DNA of 64,000 nucleotides, from the NCBI RefSeq assembly GCF_004217175.1, contig NZ_SHKI01000002.1, positions 239,000-302,999 on the forward strand, in the 5' to 3' direction. Source of the DNA: Leucobacter luti. Its GTDB lineage: Bacteria > Actinomycetota > Actinomycetes > Actinomycetales > Microbacteriaceae. The notes under the pieces are model-generated. The model did not search any database and was not told the origin of the DNA. It worked only from the letters and a program-made list of their open reading frames with translations. Shown here piece after piece: positions 1-10,684 of the stretch. Every line of letters begins with the position of its first letter. The stretch's first letter is position 1. The translations under genes were made by a program, and so were the position numbers.

Positions 1-477
1 TCAGTGCAGCTGCGCCGCCCGCTCGTGCACCGCATGCTCGGGCTCGCGTCCGTGCAGGCGCACACGCTGCTGGGGCCCGTGCGGATGGAGCTGCGCGGGC
101 TTGCGCTGCCCGCGGCGCAGGGCGCGTTCGACGCGCTCGCGGCGGCGGTGCTGCGCATCCAGGGCGCGGAGGCCGAGCGCATCGCGCGGGCGCACGCCGG
201 GGTGGCCGACGGCCCCGAGCCTGCCGCGCCCGAGCTGCCGCGAATGCCGGGAATGCCGGTTGCGCTCGCCGTGTCGGATCCGTCTGCCGCGCCGGAGCTG
301 CCGAGCGACCCGGTGCTGCCGAGCGCGCCGGTGGCTCCGGCGGCGGACGGTGCGGCGGCTCCGGAGGCTCCGGCTGCGGACGGTGCGGCGGCCCCGGGGG
401 CGGACGGTGCGGCGGCCCCGGAGGCTCCGGCGGCCGCGCACGGGAGCTCGGAGACGCCCGAGATGGGCGAGCGATGA
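1..477 (+). CDS. PH-domain (YdbT-like) membrane protein, C-terminal part only
   Basis: The open frame enters from the left edge, so the N-terminus is missing. The visible 50 residues after the edge (RRPLVHRMLGLASVQAH..., then GPVRMELRGL) resemble the last strands of a bacterial PH (bPH2) domain. Such proteins commonly lie between folK/DUF3180 and a DUF2520 gene in Microbacteriaceae, which fits the next gene here. The last roughly 75 residues are low-complexity Ala/Pro/Asp/Gly built from repeats of the type AADGAAAPEAP and are probably disordered. The TGA stop overlaps the next ATG by 4 bp (ATGA at 474), indicating translational coupling. The family call rests on the short conserved stretch and on synteny. 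Confidence 0.6.
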   Translation, partial: SVQLRRPLVHRMLGLASVQAHTLLGPVRMELRGLALPAAQGAFDALAAAVLRIQGAEAERIARAHAGVADGPEPAAPELPRMPGMPVALAVSDPSAAPELPSDPVLPSAPVAPAADGAAAPEAPAADGAAAPGADGAAAPEAPAAAHGSSETPEMGER

Positions 478-1208
478 GCGGGAGCGTGCAGGAGTCGCGC
501 CTCGGCGTCGGGGTCGTCGGCGCCGGCCGGGTGGGCCCCGTGCTCGCGCGTGCGCTGGCCGGAGCCGGTCACGCGATCACCGGTATCTCGGCGGTCAGCG
601 AGGAGAGCCGGGAGCGCGCCGAGGGGATGCTCCCGGGGGTGCCGATCCTCGAGGTGCCGGAGGTGGTGCGCCGGTCGGAACTCGTGCTGCTCGCGGTTCC
701 CGGGTCTGAGCTTGCCGGTCTTGTCGCTGGCCTCGCCGCGACTGGGGCCTGGCAGCCGGGCCAGCTGGTGATCCACACCGCGCCAGAGTTTGGCACGGCG
801 GTGCTCGCGCCCGCGCTCGCGATTGGTGTGATTCCGATCGCGCTGCACCCCGCGATCGTGTTCACCGGGACCAGCCTTGACCTCGCGCGGCTGTCCGGCG
901 CGACGGTTGCCGTTACGGCGCCCGCGCCGGTGCTCCCGATCGGGCAGGCGCTCGCGGTGGAGATGGGGGCGGAGCCCGTGATCGTTCGCGAGCAGGACCG
1001 CGCGGCGTACGCGGACGCGATCGCCGCGGCGGGTGAGCTGTCCCGGGCCGTGGTGCGCCAGGCGACCGACGCGCTGCGCGAGCTCGGGATCGAGCGCCCG
1101 GACCAGCTCGCCGGCGGGGTGGTGCGGGCGGCGGTCGAAGAGGAGCTCCTTGCCGCGGCGGCCCGCGACGCCGGCGAGGACTTCCCGCCGGACCTGCCGA
1201 ACCACTGA
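474..1208 (+). CDS. Rossmann-like DUF2520 domain protein
   Basis: A 244-residue protein beginning with a dinucleotide-binding motif (GVVGAGRVGPVLARAL, about residues 13-28) and continuing with VLLAVPGSEL, then a conserved LHPAIVFTGTSLDLARL segment typical of DUF2520 proteins (Rossmann fold plus helical domain). Family members are predicted NAD(P)-dependent oxidoreductases of unknown substrate. The C-terminal helical part ends soon after VVRAAVEEELL, so it looks somewhat shorter than many relatives. In related genomes panC normally follows and lysS comes next; here panC is absent and a repeat-rich spacer separates this gene from lysS. Start is the ATG overlapping the upstream stop. Confidence 0.8.
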   Translation: MSGSVQESRLGVGVVGAGRVGPVLARALAGAGHAITGISAVSEESRERAEGMLPGVPILEVPEVVRRSELVLLAVPGSELAGLVAGLAATGAWQPGQLVIHTAPEFGTAVLAPALAIGVIPIALHPAIVFTGTSLDLARLSGATVAVTAPAPVLPIGQALAVEMGAEPVIVREQDRAAYADAIAAAGELSRAVVRQATDALRELGIERPDQLAGGVVRAAVEEELLAAAARDAGEDFPPDLPNH

Positions 1209-1316
1209 CCCCGCTCCGCGGTTGCCCGCGGTTGCCCCGGCCCGCCGTGCTCGCGCCGGCCGCCCTGCCCCCGGCCGCCCCTGCCCCCGGCCGCCCTGCC
1301 CCGGCCGCACCCTGCC

Positions 1317-1402
1317 CGACGAGTGTGCGGCTTCGTGGCGAGTGTGCGGCTTCGCTGCGACAGCGGAGCCGCACACTCGTGCGCGGATCCTCCACTCGTG
1401 GG
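1317..1402. repeat. Dispersed GAGTGTGCGGCT palindromic repeat, copy 1
   Basis: An 86-nt element contains two tandem GAGTGTGCGGCTTCG units followed by an inverted unit (AGCCGCACACTCGTG) and a final CCTCCACTCGTGGG. A near-identical copy begins exactly 478 bp later, and a related cluster lies at 8937-9021. The direct plus inverted arrangement can fold into a hairpin. Confidence 0.85.
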
Positions 1403-1794
1403 AGGTGAGGGCTTCCGGGGTGAGGGCGGTGCCGCACGCTCGTGGGAGGTGAGGGCCTCCGCGGTGGGAACAGAGTTCCCCGCTCGTGCGTGGAGCCGCA
1501 CGCTCGTGGGCCGGGCCGGGCCGGGCCGGGCTGGGCTGAGCTGCGCCGGGCCGGCGTCGCGACAGCGGAGCCGCACGGTCGTGCACGGATCCGCCACTCG
1601 CAGGGGGAGACGAGAGTGAAGCCGCACACTCGTGGGGGGGGAGGTGACCGCAGCGAACTGCCCAGGGAGACATCGACCGTGCGCCCCGCGCCCCGCGCCG
1701 CGCGCCGCACCCGCTGCGATCGGCCCACGCCACGCCACGCCACGCGCAGCCCGGTCCGCCCTGACCCCGCCCCCGCCCCGGCCGCCCCCACCCC

Positions 1795-1977
<183 letters not shown>

Positions 1978-2050
1978 GAGCCCACCGGCCCACCGCCCCG
2001 CCCACCGCCCAGACCACAGCCCACCGGCCCGCCAGCCCCGCGGCCTGGCG

Positions 2051-2056
2051 TAGGAT
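2051..2056 (+). promoter_or_regulatory. Candidate -10 element of lysS
   Basis: TAGGAT is the only good -10 match ahead of lysS and would give a leader of about 30 nt that includes the GGAGG ribosome-binding site at about 2079. No convincing -35 hexamer is visible, which is common in high-GC actinobacteria. Confidence 0.4.
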
Positions 2057-2094
2057 GGGGCGGTACGTCAGACCCCACGGAGGATCCACCCCCA

Positions 2095-3663
<1,569 letters not shown>

Positions 3664-3682
3664 CGACCGATCGCGGCGACGC

Positions 3683-3718
3683 GCGGGCCGGGGGATCGCT
3701 CAGGATTCCCCGGCCCGC
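3683..3718 (+). terminator. Terminator after lysS
   Basis: Eleven-bp perfect arms (GCGGGCCGGGG and its complement) surround a 14-nt loop, 19 bp after the lysS stop. No T-tract follows, as is usual for GC-rich actinobacterial terminators. The next promoter element begins only a few bases downstream. Confidence 0.65.
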
Positions 3719-3724
3719 ACCGGT

Positions 3725-3730
3725 TAGACT
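3725..3730 (+). promoter_or_regulatory. -10 element of a probable leaderless gene
   Basis: TAGACT lies exactly 6 nt before the ATG at 3737, so transcription would start at or next to the start codon. There is no ribosome-binding site. Confidence 0.6.
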
Positions 3731-3736
3731 GCTCAC

Positions 3737-3916
3737 ATGGATAACTGGTGGACGAACGCGATCTGGTCGCTGACCCCGACCGTATTGATCGGGCTCTTCT
3801 TCTGGATGGTGCTGCGCCTCATTCTGCGCGCGGACCGTACGGAGCGGAAGGTGTTTCAGCGCGTCGAGGACGAAGAGCGCGCGAAGGCCGGCCTTCCGGT
3901 GCGTAAGGACACCTAA
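3737..3916 (+). CDS. Small membrane protein (59 aa)
   Basis: The 59-residue product starts MDNWWTNAIWSLTPT, has one hydrophobic segment (about residues 9-30, WSLTPTVLIGLFFWMVLRLIL), then a charged tail rich in Arg/Glu/Lys. It is too short for a 60-aa cutoff but is well supported: a TAGACT -10 box 6 nt upstream, codon use like its neighbours, and a position between a terminator and cls. The layout (short lumenal N-terminus, one helix, basic cytosolic tail) suits a small inner-membrane protein. Similar small proteins are often annotated next to lysS in Microbacteriaceae. Function is unknown; a link to the cardiolipin synthase downstream is only positional. Confidence 0.8.
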   Translation: MDNWWTNAIWSLTPTVLIGLFFWMVLRLILRADRTERKVFQRVEDEERAKAGLPVRKDT

Positions 3917-4020
3917 ACTCCACTCGCCCGATACAGTACGCTCATAGGGTGCGCCTCGAGCGCGCATGACTCTCCGTCCGCGGCGCCGCCGCCGCGAGGA
4001 GTGTGGCGGAAAGGGCGCGT

Positions 4021-5502
4021 ATGGATCTCAGCTGGCTTGGTGTGAACTGGCCGTTCGCGTGGACGCTGTCGCTGCTCGTCATCGACAACCTGATCCGCGT
4101 GATCGCACTGTTTGTGGTTCCCCGTAACCGCCGCCCAACCTCGGGCATGGCTTGGCTCATGGCGATCTTCCTGCTCCCCGTTCCCGGGCTGCTGCTCTTC
4201 CTCATCATCGGGAGTAAGCGGTTGCCGCGGGCGCGCGAGCAGAAGCAGGAGGCGATCAATCTGTTCGTCGCCGAGATCGCGGAGCGCGAGGAGCGCGGGC
4301 TCGTCACCGCGGAGCGGCACCTGCCGCCCGGGATCGACAGCGTGGCTCGGCTCGGCCGATCGCTCGGCGCGCAGCCGATGCTGCTCGGCAACTCGGCGAC
4401 GCTGTGCATCGACTACGAGGCGTCCTTCGCCGAGATGGCCGCGGCGATCCGCGAGGCGCGCGACTACGTGCACATTGAGTTCTACATCATGGTGCACGAC
4501 GACGCGACCGACGACATTTTCGTGGCAATGCGCGAGGCCGTCGCGCGCGGGGTGCAGGTGCGCGTGCTGCTCGACCACGTCTCCGCGGTGCGCAACCCGG
4601 GGACCCGGCGCACAGCCCAGAGCCTCGATGATCTCGGCGCCGAGTGGGCCTACATGCTCCCGGTGCGGCCCTGGCGCGGGGAGTACCAGCGGCCGGATCT
4701 CCGCAACCACCGCAAGCTCATCGTGGTGGACGGCCGGATCGGGTTCATGGGCTCGCAGAACCTCGTCGATTCGAGCTACAACAAGCCCTCGAATCAGCGC
4801 CGTGGCCTCCACTGGAAGGACCTGATGGTCCGAGTAGAGGGACCGATCGTGCTCGGGCTCGAAGCGGTGTTCCAGGGCGACTGGTACCTCGAGACCGGTC
4901 AGTACCTCACCCACCTCTCCGAGGTCTCGTTCGAGGCGGACAAGCCCGGCGAGCTCGACTGCCAGATCGTGCCGAGCGGACCGGGCTACGCGGGGGAGAA
5001 CAACCTCCAGGTCTTCGTGGCCCTGCTCTACACCGCGCAGCGCCGGATCAGTATTACCAGCCCGTACTTCGTGCCCGACGGCTCGATCATGAACGCGCTC
5101 CGGGCGGCGACCGCCCGCGGCGTGGACGTCGAGCTGTTCGTCTCCGAGACGGGGGATCAGGCCGTCGTCTATCACGCGCAGCGCTCGTACTACGAGGAAC
5201 TGCTGCGCGCCGGGGTACGGATCTGGATGTACCGGCCGCCGTACATCCTGCACTCGAAGCACTTCACGGTCGACGACTCGGTCGCCGTGGTTGGGTCATC
5301 AAACATGGATCAGCGCTCGTTCGGGCTGAACATGGAGATCTCGATGGTGGTGCACGGCGAGAGCTTCGTGCGCGACCTCGACGAGGTGAGCGACTACTAC
5401 CGCGAGAACTCGCGCGAGCTCACGCTTGAGGAGTGGCTGAAGCAGCCGCTGCGCTCGCAGCTGCTCGACGGGCTCGCCCGGCTCACCTCCGCCCTGCAGT
5501 AG
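4021..5502 (+). CDS. cls: Cardiolipin synthase (phospholipase D family)
   Basis: A 493-residue membrane enzyme that joins two phosphatidylglycerols into cardiolipin and glycerol. Two N-terminal membrane helices (about residues 12-33 and 42-64, PLDc_N type) precede two phospholipase D domains. Both HKD motifs are intact: NHRKLIVVDGRIGFMGSQNLVD at about 230-250 and LHSKHFTVDDSVAVVGSSNMD at about 408-430. I chose the ATG at 4021 because GGAAAGG sits 6 nt upstream. The in-frame GTG at 4003 has its only AGGAG one base away, too close to use. The gene ends 17 bp from the convergent histidine phosphatase gene. Confidence 0.92.
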   Translation: MDLSWLGVNWPFAWTLSLLVIDNLIRVIALFVVPRNRRPTSGMAWLMAIFLLPVPGLLLFLIIGSKRLPRAREQKQEAINLFVAEIAEREERGLVTAERHLPPGIDSVARLGRSLGAQPMLLGNSATLCIDYEASFAEMAAAIREARDYVHIEFYIMVHDDATDDIFVAMREAVARGVQVRVLLDHVSAVRNPGTRRTAQSLDDLGAEWAYMLPVRPWRGEYQRPDLRNHRKLIVVDGRIGFMGSQNLVDSSYNKPSNQRRGLHWKDLMVRVEGPIVLGLEAVFQGDWYLETGQYLTHLSEVSFEADKPGELDCQIVPSGPGYAGENNLQVFVALLYTAQRRISITSPYFVPDGSIMNALRAATARGVDVELFVSETGDQAVVYHAQRSYYEELLRAGVRIWMYRPPYILHSKHFTVDDSVAVVGSSNMDQRSFGLNMEISMVVHGESFVRDLDEVSDYYRENSRELTLEEWLKQPLRSQLLDGLARLTSALQ

Positions 5503-5519
5503 GCGGGGACGCCCGCGCG

Positions 5520-6125
5520 CTACGCGAGCGGCCGGTCAGTGGGGGCATCGAGCAGCCGCTCGGTGCGCGCGCCCGCCGCGGTGCGGTGCAGCAGCCACAC
5601 CTCGCCGTTCATGATCCGCGGCATCTCCGTGCCGGTGATCCGCGAGATCCCCCAGCGCAGCATCGCACCGTGCGCGACGACGATCGTGTTGGGTGCCTCG
5701 GTGAGCACCCGGTCGAGTGCGTCTGAGGTGCGCTGCGCGAGCACGTCGAGCGGTTCGGCGTCCGGGATGTGTAGGCCGGGCCAGCGCTCCTGCGCGGTGG
5801 CGACGTCGACGCCCTCGGCGGCGCCGAAGTCGCGCTCCCAGAATCCGTCGTCGATGTGCGGACCCGCGAGCTCGAGGCCGGCGGCGATGATCCGCGCGGT
5901 CTCGATGGCGCGGCCGAGTGGCGAGGCGCGGATGCCGCGCCACCCGCCGGGGTCGGCGGTCGCCTCCGCGAGGGCGCGGGCCGTGGCCGCCGCCTGGGCG
6001 CGGCCCGTATCGTTGAGCGGCACCTCCGTGCGGCCCTGGATGCGGCCGGCGCGATTCCAGTCGGTTTCACCGTGTCTCACCAGCGCAATTGTGGCGAGCG
6101 CGGGGGCGGGATCTGTGGTGGGCAT
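5520..6125 (-). CDS. Histidine phosphatase (phosphoglycerate mutase-like)
   Basis: A 201-residue protein of the RHG superfamily. The catalytic motif LVRHGETDWNRAGRIQG (nucleophilic His18) is followed by a second conserved RAIETARII segment and a VVAHGAMLRW motif with the second catalytic His. This family includes cofactor-dependent phosphoglycerate mutases and many small-molecule phosphatases. A 201-residue length and lack of mutase-specific insertions favour a phosphatase of unknown substrate. The ATG is 6 nt from a TAGCGT -10 box, so the mRNA is probably leaderless. The gene is divergent from clpC and convergent with cls. Confidence 0.85.
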   Translation of the reverse strand: MPTTDPAPALATIALVRHGETDWNRAGRIQGRTEVPLNDTGRAQAAATARALAEATADPGGWRGIRASPLGRAIETARIIAAGLELAGPHIDDGFWERDFGAAEGVDVATAQERWPGLHIPDAEPLDVLAQRTSDALDRVLTEAPNTIVVAHGAMLRWGISRITGTEMPRIMNGEVWLLHRTAAGARTERLLDAPTDRPLA

Positions 6126-6131
6126 ACCCCT

Positions 6132-6137
6132 ACGCTA
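6132..6137 (-). promoter_or_regulatory. -10 element of the leaderless histidine phosphatase gene
   Basis: TAGCGT on the minus strand ends 6 nt before the ATG at 6125. The spacing is identical to that before 3737, 12122, 12667 and 58413. Confidence 0.5.
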
Positions 6138-6145
6138 GCCCCCGC

Positions 6146-6163
6146 GTCACGCCGCTGGCGAAC
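6146..6163 (+). promoter_or_regulatory. Possible ClgR operator upstream of clpC
   Basis: GTCACGCCGCTGGCGAAC has the CGC-N5-GCG core of the ClgR box as I recall it (WNNWCGCYNANRGCGWWS), with two mismatches. It lies about 30 bp upstream of a TAATCT -10 candidate (6191-6196), a suitable place for an activator. ClgR is the known activator of clp genes in several actinobacteria. This is a motif-level inference. Confidence 0.4.
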
Positions 6164-6242
6164 ACACCCCCGCAATGAGGGATCACCACGTAATCTGGGT
6201 GCATCGGCAGATCTGGACCGCGATCCGCCTGGGAGGTTATAG

Positions 6243-8771
6243 ATGTTCGAGAGATTCACCGACCGCGCTCGTCGCGTTGTCGTCCTCGCCCAAGAAGAGG
6301 CGAAGATGCTCAACCACAACTACATCGGGACTGAGCACATCCTGCTCGGCCTGATCCACGAGGGTGAGGGCGTCGCTGCCAAGGCGCTTGAGCAGCTCGA
6401 GATTTCGCTTGACGCAGTGCGTGCGCAGGTGACCGACATTATCGGCACCGGGCAGCAGCCCCCGGCCGGGCACATCCCCTTCACGCCGCGCGCGAAGAAG
6501 GTGCTCGAGCTGAGCCTGCGCGAGGCGCTGCAGCTGGGCCACAACTACATTGGCACCGAGCACATCCTGCTCGGCCTCATCCGCGAGGGCGAGGGCGTCG
6601 CCGCACAGGTGCTCGTCAAGCTCGGTGCGGATCTCAACCGCGTGCGCCAGACAGTGATCCAGCTCCTCTCCGGCTACCAGGCCGGCAAGGAGAACGCGAC
6701 CGTCGGTGCCCCGGAGCAGTCCGGTGGCGATGCCAAGGGTTCGCAGGTGCTGGACCAGTTCGGCCGCAACCTGACGCAGGCCGCCCGCGAGGGCAAGCTC
6801 GACCCCGTGATCGGGCGCGAGAAAGAGGTCGAGCGGGTCATGCAGATCCTCTCGCGCCGCTCGAAGAACAACCCCGTGCTGATCGGCGAGCCCGGCGTGG
6901 GCAAGACCGCCGTCGTCGAGGGCCTCGCGCAGGCGATCGTCAAGAACGAGGTGCCCGAGACGCTGAAGGACAAGCAGGTCTACGTCCTCGATCTCGGCTC
7001 CATGATCGCGGGCAGCCGCTACCGCGGTGACTTCGAGGAGCGCCTGAAGAAGGTCACCAAGGAGATCCGCAACCGCGGCGACATCATCATCTTCATTGAC
7101 GAGATCCACACGCTCGTCGGTGCCGGTGCCGCTGAGGGTGCGATCGACGCCGCGAACATCCTGAAGCCGATGCTCGCCCGCGGCGAGCTGCAGACCATTG
7201 GCGCGACCACGCTTGACGAGTACCGCAAGCACTTCGAGAAGGACGCGGCGCTTGAGCGGCGTTTCCAGCCGATTCAGGTCGCCGAGCCGTCGCTGCCGCA
7301 CTCGATCAACATCCTCAAGGGGCTGCGCGATCGCTACGAGGCGCACCACAAGGTATCGATCACGGATGGCGCGATCGTCGCCGCGGTCAACCTCGCGGAT
7401 CGCTACGTGCAGGATCGGTTCCTGCCGGACAAGGCGATCGACCTGATCGACGAGGCCGGTGCCCGTCTCCGCCTCTCGATCCTGTCGAGCCCGCCCGAGC
7501 TGCGCGAGTTCGATGAGAAGATCGCGGTCGTCCGTGCCGACAAGGAACAGGCGATCGAGAACCAGGACTTCGAGGCGGCCGCGAACAAGCGCGACGAAGA
7601 GAAGAAGCTAATTGCTGAGCGCCTGCGCCTTGAGAAGCAGTGGCGCTCCGGCGACGTTGCGACCAAGGCCGAGGTCGACGAGGGACTGATCGCTGAGGTG
7701 CTCGCCCAGGCGACGGGCATCCCCGTGTTCAAGCTGACCGAGGAGGAGACGAGCCGTCTCCGCTTCATGGAGGAGGCGCTGCACCAGCGCGTCATCGGCC
7801 AGAACGAGGCGATCTCGGCGCTCGCAAAGACGATCCGTCGTCAGCGTGCCGGGCTCAAGGACCCGAAGCGGCCGTCCGGCTCGTTCATCTTCGCTGGCCC
7901 CACGGGCGTCGGCAAGACCGAGCTCGCGAAGGCACTCGCGGAGTTCCTGTTCGACGACGAGAACGCGCTGATCTCCCTCGACATGTCCGAGTACGGCGAG
8001 AAGCACACGGTCTCGCGACTGTTCGGTGCACCTCCCGGGTTCGTCGGCTTCGAAGAGGGCGGCCAGCTCACCGAGAAGGTGCGCCGCAAGCCGTTCTCCG
8101 TGGTGCTGTTCGACGAGATCGAGAAGGCTCACCCGGACATCTTCAACTCGCTGCTGCAGATCCTTGAAGAGGGGCGCCTGACCGACGGTCAGGGTCGCGT
8201 CATCGACTTCAAGAACACGGTGATCATCATGACGACGAACCTCGGTTCGTCGGCGATCGCCGGCGGCCCCGTTGGCTTCCAGCTTGAGGGCGACAGCTCG
8301 GTTGGCTACGACATGATGAAGGGCAAGGTGAACGAGGAGCTCAAGAAGCACTTCAAGCCCGAGTTCCTGAACCGTGTCGACGACACGATCGTGTTCCCGC
8401 AGCTCACCAAACCGGAGCTGCTGCAGATCGTCGACCTGTTCGTGAAGCAGCTGAAGGATCGCCTCCTCGACCGCGACATGCACATCGAGATCTCGCAGTC
8501 GGCCCGCGAGCGGCTCTCCGAGATCGGCTACGACCCCACGCTCGGAGCACGGCCGCTGCGCCGCGCGATGCAGCGGGAGATCGAGGATCGCCTCTCCGAG
8601 AAGATCCTGAACGCCGAGCTGCTCGCCGGAGACCTGGTGAAGGTCGACCTGGTCGATGGCCAGTTCACCTTCGAGACCGAGCCCCGGTCCGAGCGGTCGC
8701 ACGGTGCGGCTTCCGCGACCGCCGCCGCCGCGGTGGCGTCCACGGCGGCAACGCCGAACACCACGGAGTAA
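6243..8771 (+). CDS. clpC: AAA+ unfoldase ClpC
   Basis: An 842-residue HSP100 ATPase that unfolds proteins and feeds them to ClpP. Two N-terminal Clp repeats span residues 1-145 (each with [14 protein letters not shown]). The first AAA module has Walker A GEPGVGKT at about 215. A UVR segment lies in the middle domain ([20 protein letters not shown], about 433), and the second AAA module has GPTGVGKT at about 551 and the GLT-type [18 protein letters not shown] block. The C-terminal about 25 residues are Ala/Thr-rich. GGGAGG precedes the ATG. No ctsR or mcsAB neighbours are present, as expected for actinobacteria, where ClgR is the usual regulator. A strong hairpin follows. Confidence 0.97.
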   Translation: MFERFTDRARRVVVLAQEEAKMLNHNYIGTEHILLGLIHEGEGVAAKALEQLEISLDAVRAQVTDIIGTGQQPPAGHIPFTPRAKKVLELSLREALQLGHNYIGTEHILLGLIREGEGVAAQVLVKLGADLNRVRQTVIQLLSGYQAGKENATVGAPEQSGGDAKGSQVLDQFGRNLTQAAREGKLDPVIGREKEVERVMQILSRRSKNNPVLIGEPGVGKTAVVEGLAQAIVKNEVPETLKDKQVYVLDLGSMIAGSRYRGDFEERLKKVTKEIRNRGDIIIFIDEIHTLVGAGAAEGAIDAANILKPMLARGELQTIGATTLDEYRKHFEKDAALERRFQPIQVAEPSLPHSINILKGLRDRYEAHHKVSITDGAIVAAVNLADRYVQDRFLPDKAIDLIDEAGARLRLSILSSPPELREFDEKIAVVRADKEQAIENQDFEAAANKRDEEKKLIAERLRLEKQWRSGDVATKAEVDEGLIAEVLAQATGIPVFKLTEEETSRLRFMEEALHQRVIGQNEAISALAKTIRRQRAGLKDPKRPSGSFIFAGPTGVGKTELAKALAEFLFDDENALISLDMSEYGEKHTVSRLFGAPPGFVGFEEGGQLTEKVRRKPFSVVLFDEIEKAHPDIFNSLLQILEEGRLTDGQGRVIDFKNTVIIMTTNLGSSAIAGGPVGFQLEGDSSVGYDMMKGKVNEELKKHFKPEFLNRVDDTIVFPQLTKPELLQIVDLFVKQLKDRLLDRDMHIEISQSARERLSEIGYDPTLGARPLRRAMQREIEDRLSEKILNAELLAGDLVKVDLVDGQFTFETEPRSERSHGAASATAAAAVASTAATPNTTE

Positions 8772-8789
8772 CCGGTACCCGCTGGCCCC

Positions 8790-8821
8790 AACGGCCCCGC
8801 TGCGCGAGCAGCGGGGCCGTT
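8790..8821 (+). terminator. Terminator after clpC
   Basis: Perfect 14-bp stem (arm AACGGCCCCGCTGC) with a 4-nt GCGA loop, 18 bp after the clpC stop. The tail is TTGTCGTGT rather than a run of T. Confidence 0.85.
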
Positions 8822-9238
8822 GTCGTGTGTGGGGAGGCGGGTGGGACTTCCGCGTGGAGCGGGATACGTGTGGCGGGTGCGGTGCGTGCGCCGGGCGCCC
8901 GGCCGCGGTTCTGCCCGATCTGCGCGGTATCCGGCCCACGAGTGTGCAGCTCGGCGACGAGTGTGCGGCTCGGCACCGGGTGTGGAGCCGCACACTCGTG
9001 CTGAAGCCGCACACTCGTGGGGTCTGGGTCCCGCCTCGGGACCGGACATGGTCTAAACAGGGTCCGGTCCGCGAACCCGCAGCGGCCAAACGTGCGGCGC
9101 GGCCCGCGGCCGGGTAGAATGGGGGATCTGTCCGCGGCAGTTCCGCGGGGTGGTCGAGTGTCGACGCGCGTGATGCGCGCACGCTCGGTCCGAGGCTCGA
9201 AACCTCCAGCATCATCACACTGACGTCTGGAGAGTTTC
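8822..9238. other. Gene-free stretch: palindromic repeats plus structured leader of the efflux gene
   Basis: The first part is GC-rich filler, then a cluster of the GAGTGTGCGGCT repeat family (8937-9021). From a TAGAAT -10 candidate at 9115-9120, a leader of about 110 nt precedes the transporter ATG. It holds several short inverted repeats (CCGCGG twice; GCGCG/CGCGC; CTCCAG/CTGGAG) and a short open frame beginning ATG at 9173 and ending at 9223. Confidence 0.5.
8937..9021. repeat. Dispersed GAGTGTGCGGCT palindromic repeat, third cluster
   Basis: This holds two direct units (GAGTGTGCAGCTCGG, GAGTGTGCGGCTCGG) followed by two inverted units (GAGCCGCACACTCGTG and AAGCCGCACACTCGTG). The order matches the pair before lysS, but the sequence is diverged and the spacing differs. 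Confidence 0.85.
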
Positions 9239-10684
9239 ATGACGCGCCTTGCTGCCCCCACCACGACGAACACCCCACCGGCCACGCGCCGCTGGTGGGC
9301 GCTCGCCGTGATCGCCCTCACCCAACTCGTGGTGGTGCTCGACGGCACGATCGTCAACATCGCCCTGCCGCAGGCGCAGCAGGAGCTCGGCATGAGCGAC
9401 GCCCAGCGCGGCTGGGTGGTCACCGCCTACGCGCTCGTCTTTGGTGCCCTGCTGCTGCTCGGCGGGCGGATCGCCGACTTCTGGGGCCGCAAGCGCGCGT
9501 TCATGCTCGGCATGGTCGGGTTCGGCCTCGCCTCGCTCTACGGCGGCCTCGCGCAGAGCGGCTCTGACCTGATCATCGCGCGCGGGCTGCAGGGGCTCTT
9601 CGCCGCGCTGCTCGCGCCCGCCGCGCTCGCGCTGCTCACGGTGACCTTCCCGAGCGGCCGGGAGCGCAACACAGCCTTCGCCGTGTACGGCGCGGTCGCC
9701 GGCTCGGGTGCTGCCGTTGGCCTGCTGCTCGGCGGCTTCCTCACGGAGTTCACGAGCTGGCGCTGGTGCCTGCTCGTCAACCTCGTGTTCGTGGCGATCG
9801 GCGTGGCCATCGGCGCGGTCGTGCTCGGCGAGAGCCGGGCGCAGGGCCGGCCCAAGTTTGACATGTGGGGTGCGGTGACCGTGACGCTCGGCTTCGGCTT
9901 CCTTGTGTATGGGCTCACGCTCGCCGAGGGCGGCTGGCTGCGCGTCGACACGATCGGCTTCATCGCCGCCGGCGTGCTGCTGCTGGCGGCATTCGTGTGG
10001 ATCGAGGCGCGCGTCGCCGAGCCGCTGCTGCCGCTCCGGATCCTGCGCAACCGGGTGCGCGCCGGCGCGTTCATCGTGCAGGCCACGCTCGGTGCCCTGC
10101 TGATCGGATCGACCATGTACCTGGCATTCCACCTGCAGCTGGTGCTCGGCCTCGCCCCGCTGGTCGCCGGCCTCGCCACGGTTGTGATGACGGCCGCCAC
10201 CCTCGTCGTCGTGCCGCTCTTCACGCGCTTGCTGCCCGTCTGGGGGCCGCGCGCGATGCTGATCGCGGGTCCGCTCGCCGCAGCCTGCGGCATGTTCTGG
10301 CTCAGCGGCGTGACCGCGGACGGAAGCTACGCGCTGCAGGTGCTCCCCGGTCTGCTCCTCGTGGGCGCGGGCGTGGGCATCACGTTTGTGCCGCTGCAGA
10401 ACCTCGCGCTCGTGGGGATCGCGCCGGCGGACGCCGGGGCCGCCTCCGCCGCGGTCAACGCGTCGATGCAGCTAGGCGGATCGATCGGGCTCTCGGTGTT
10501 CGCCCTCGCCGCTACCGGCGGCGCCACGCGCGCCGCTGCCGCCGGGGCAGCGCCCGCGGAGGTGCTCGCCGAGAGTTACGGCGCGGTGTTCCTCGCCGCG
10601 GCAATCGTGCTGCTGATCGGCGCTGCCGTCGCCGCGGTCTGCGTGCGCGGCACGAAGGAGGAGCTGCTGCCGAGCCACGGGTAG
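9239..10684 (+). CDS. DHA2-type MFS multidrug efflux transporter (14 TM)
   Basis: A 481-residue polytopic protein of the EmrB/QacA (DHA2) proton-antiporter family. Visible marks are the motif A region GGRIADFWGRKRAFMLG (about residues 78-95), the D1 motif in helix 1 (QLVVVLDGTIVNIALPQAQ), and motif C with GAVAGSGAAVGLLLGGFLTE near helix 5. Hydrophobic segments continue to the C-terminus, consistent with 14 helices. It probably expels cationic or amphipathic drugs; the actual substrate cannot be read from sequence. GGAGAG lies upstream of the ATG. The gene is monocistronic, with a structured leader and a possible short upstream open frame that may control expression. Confidence 0.88.
   Translation: MTRLAAPTTTNTPPATRRWWALAVIALTQLVVVLDGTIVNIALPQAQQELGMSDAQRGWVVTAYALVFGALLLLGGRIADFWGRKRAFMLGMVGFGLASLYGGLAQSGSDLIIARGLQGLFAALLAPAALALLTVTFPSGRERNTAFAVYGAVAGSGAAVGLLLGGFLTEFTSWRWCLLVNLVFVAIGVAIGAVVLGESRAQGRPKFDMWGAVTVTLGFGFLVYGLTLAEGGWLRVDTIGFIAAGVLLLAAFVWIEARVAEPLLPLRILRNRVRAGAFIVQATLGALLIGSTMYLAFHLQLVLGLAPLVAGLATVVMTAATLVVVPLFTRLLPVWGPRAMLIAGPLAAACGMFWLSGVTADGSYALQVLPGLLLVGAGVGITFVPLQNLALVGIAPADAGAASAAVNASMQLGGSIGLSVFALAATGGATRAAAAGAAPAEVLAESYGAVFLAAAIVLLIGAAVAAVCVRGTKEELLPSHG

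Noticed and set aside
3913..5262. 449-codon minus-strand frame opposite cardiolipin synthase
   Set aside because: Antisense shadow: His/Asp/Glu-rich, no domain, and the sense gene has both HKD motifs.
9161..9223. Possible tRNA or tRNA-like structure in the efflux leader (GGTCCGAGGCTCGAAACC)
   Set aside because: A TTCGAAACC-like string is present but no acceptor stem, D arm or anticodon arm can be drawn around it.
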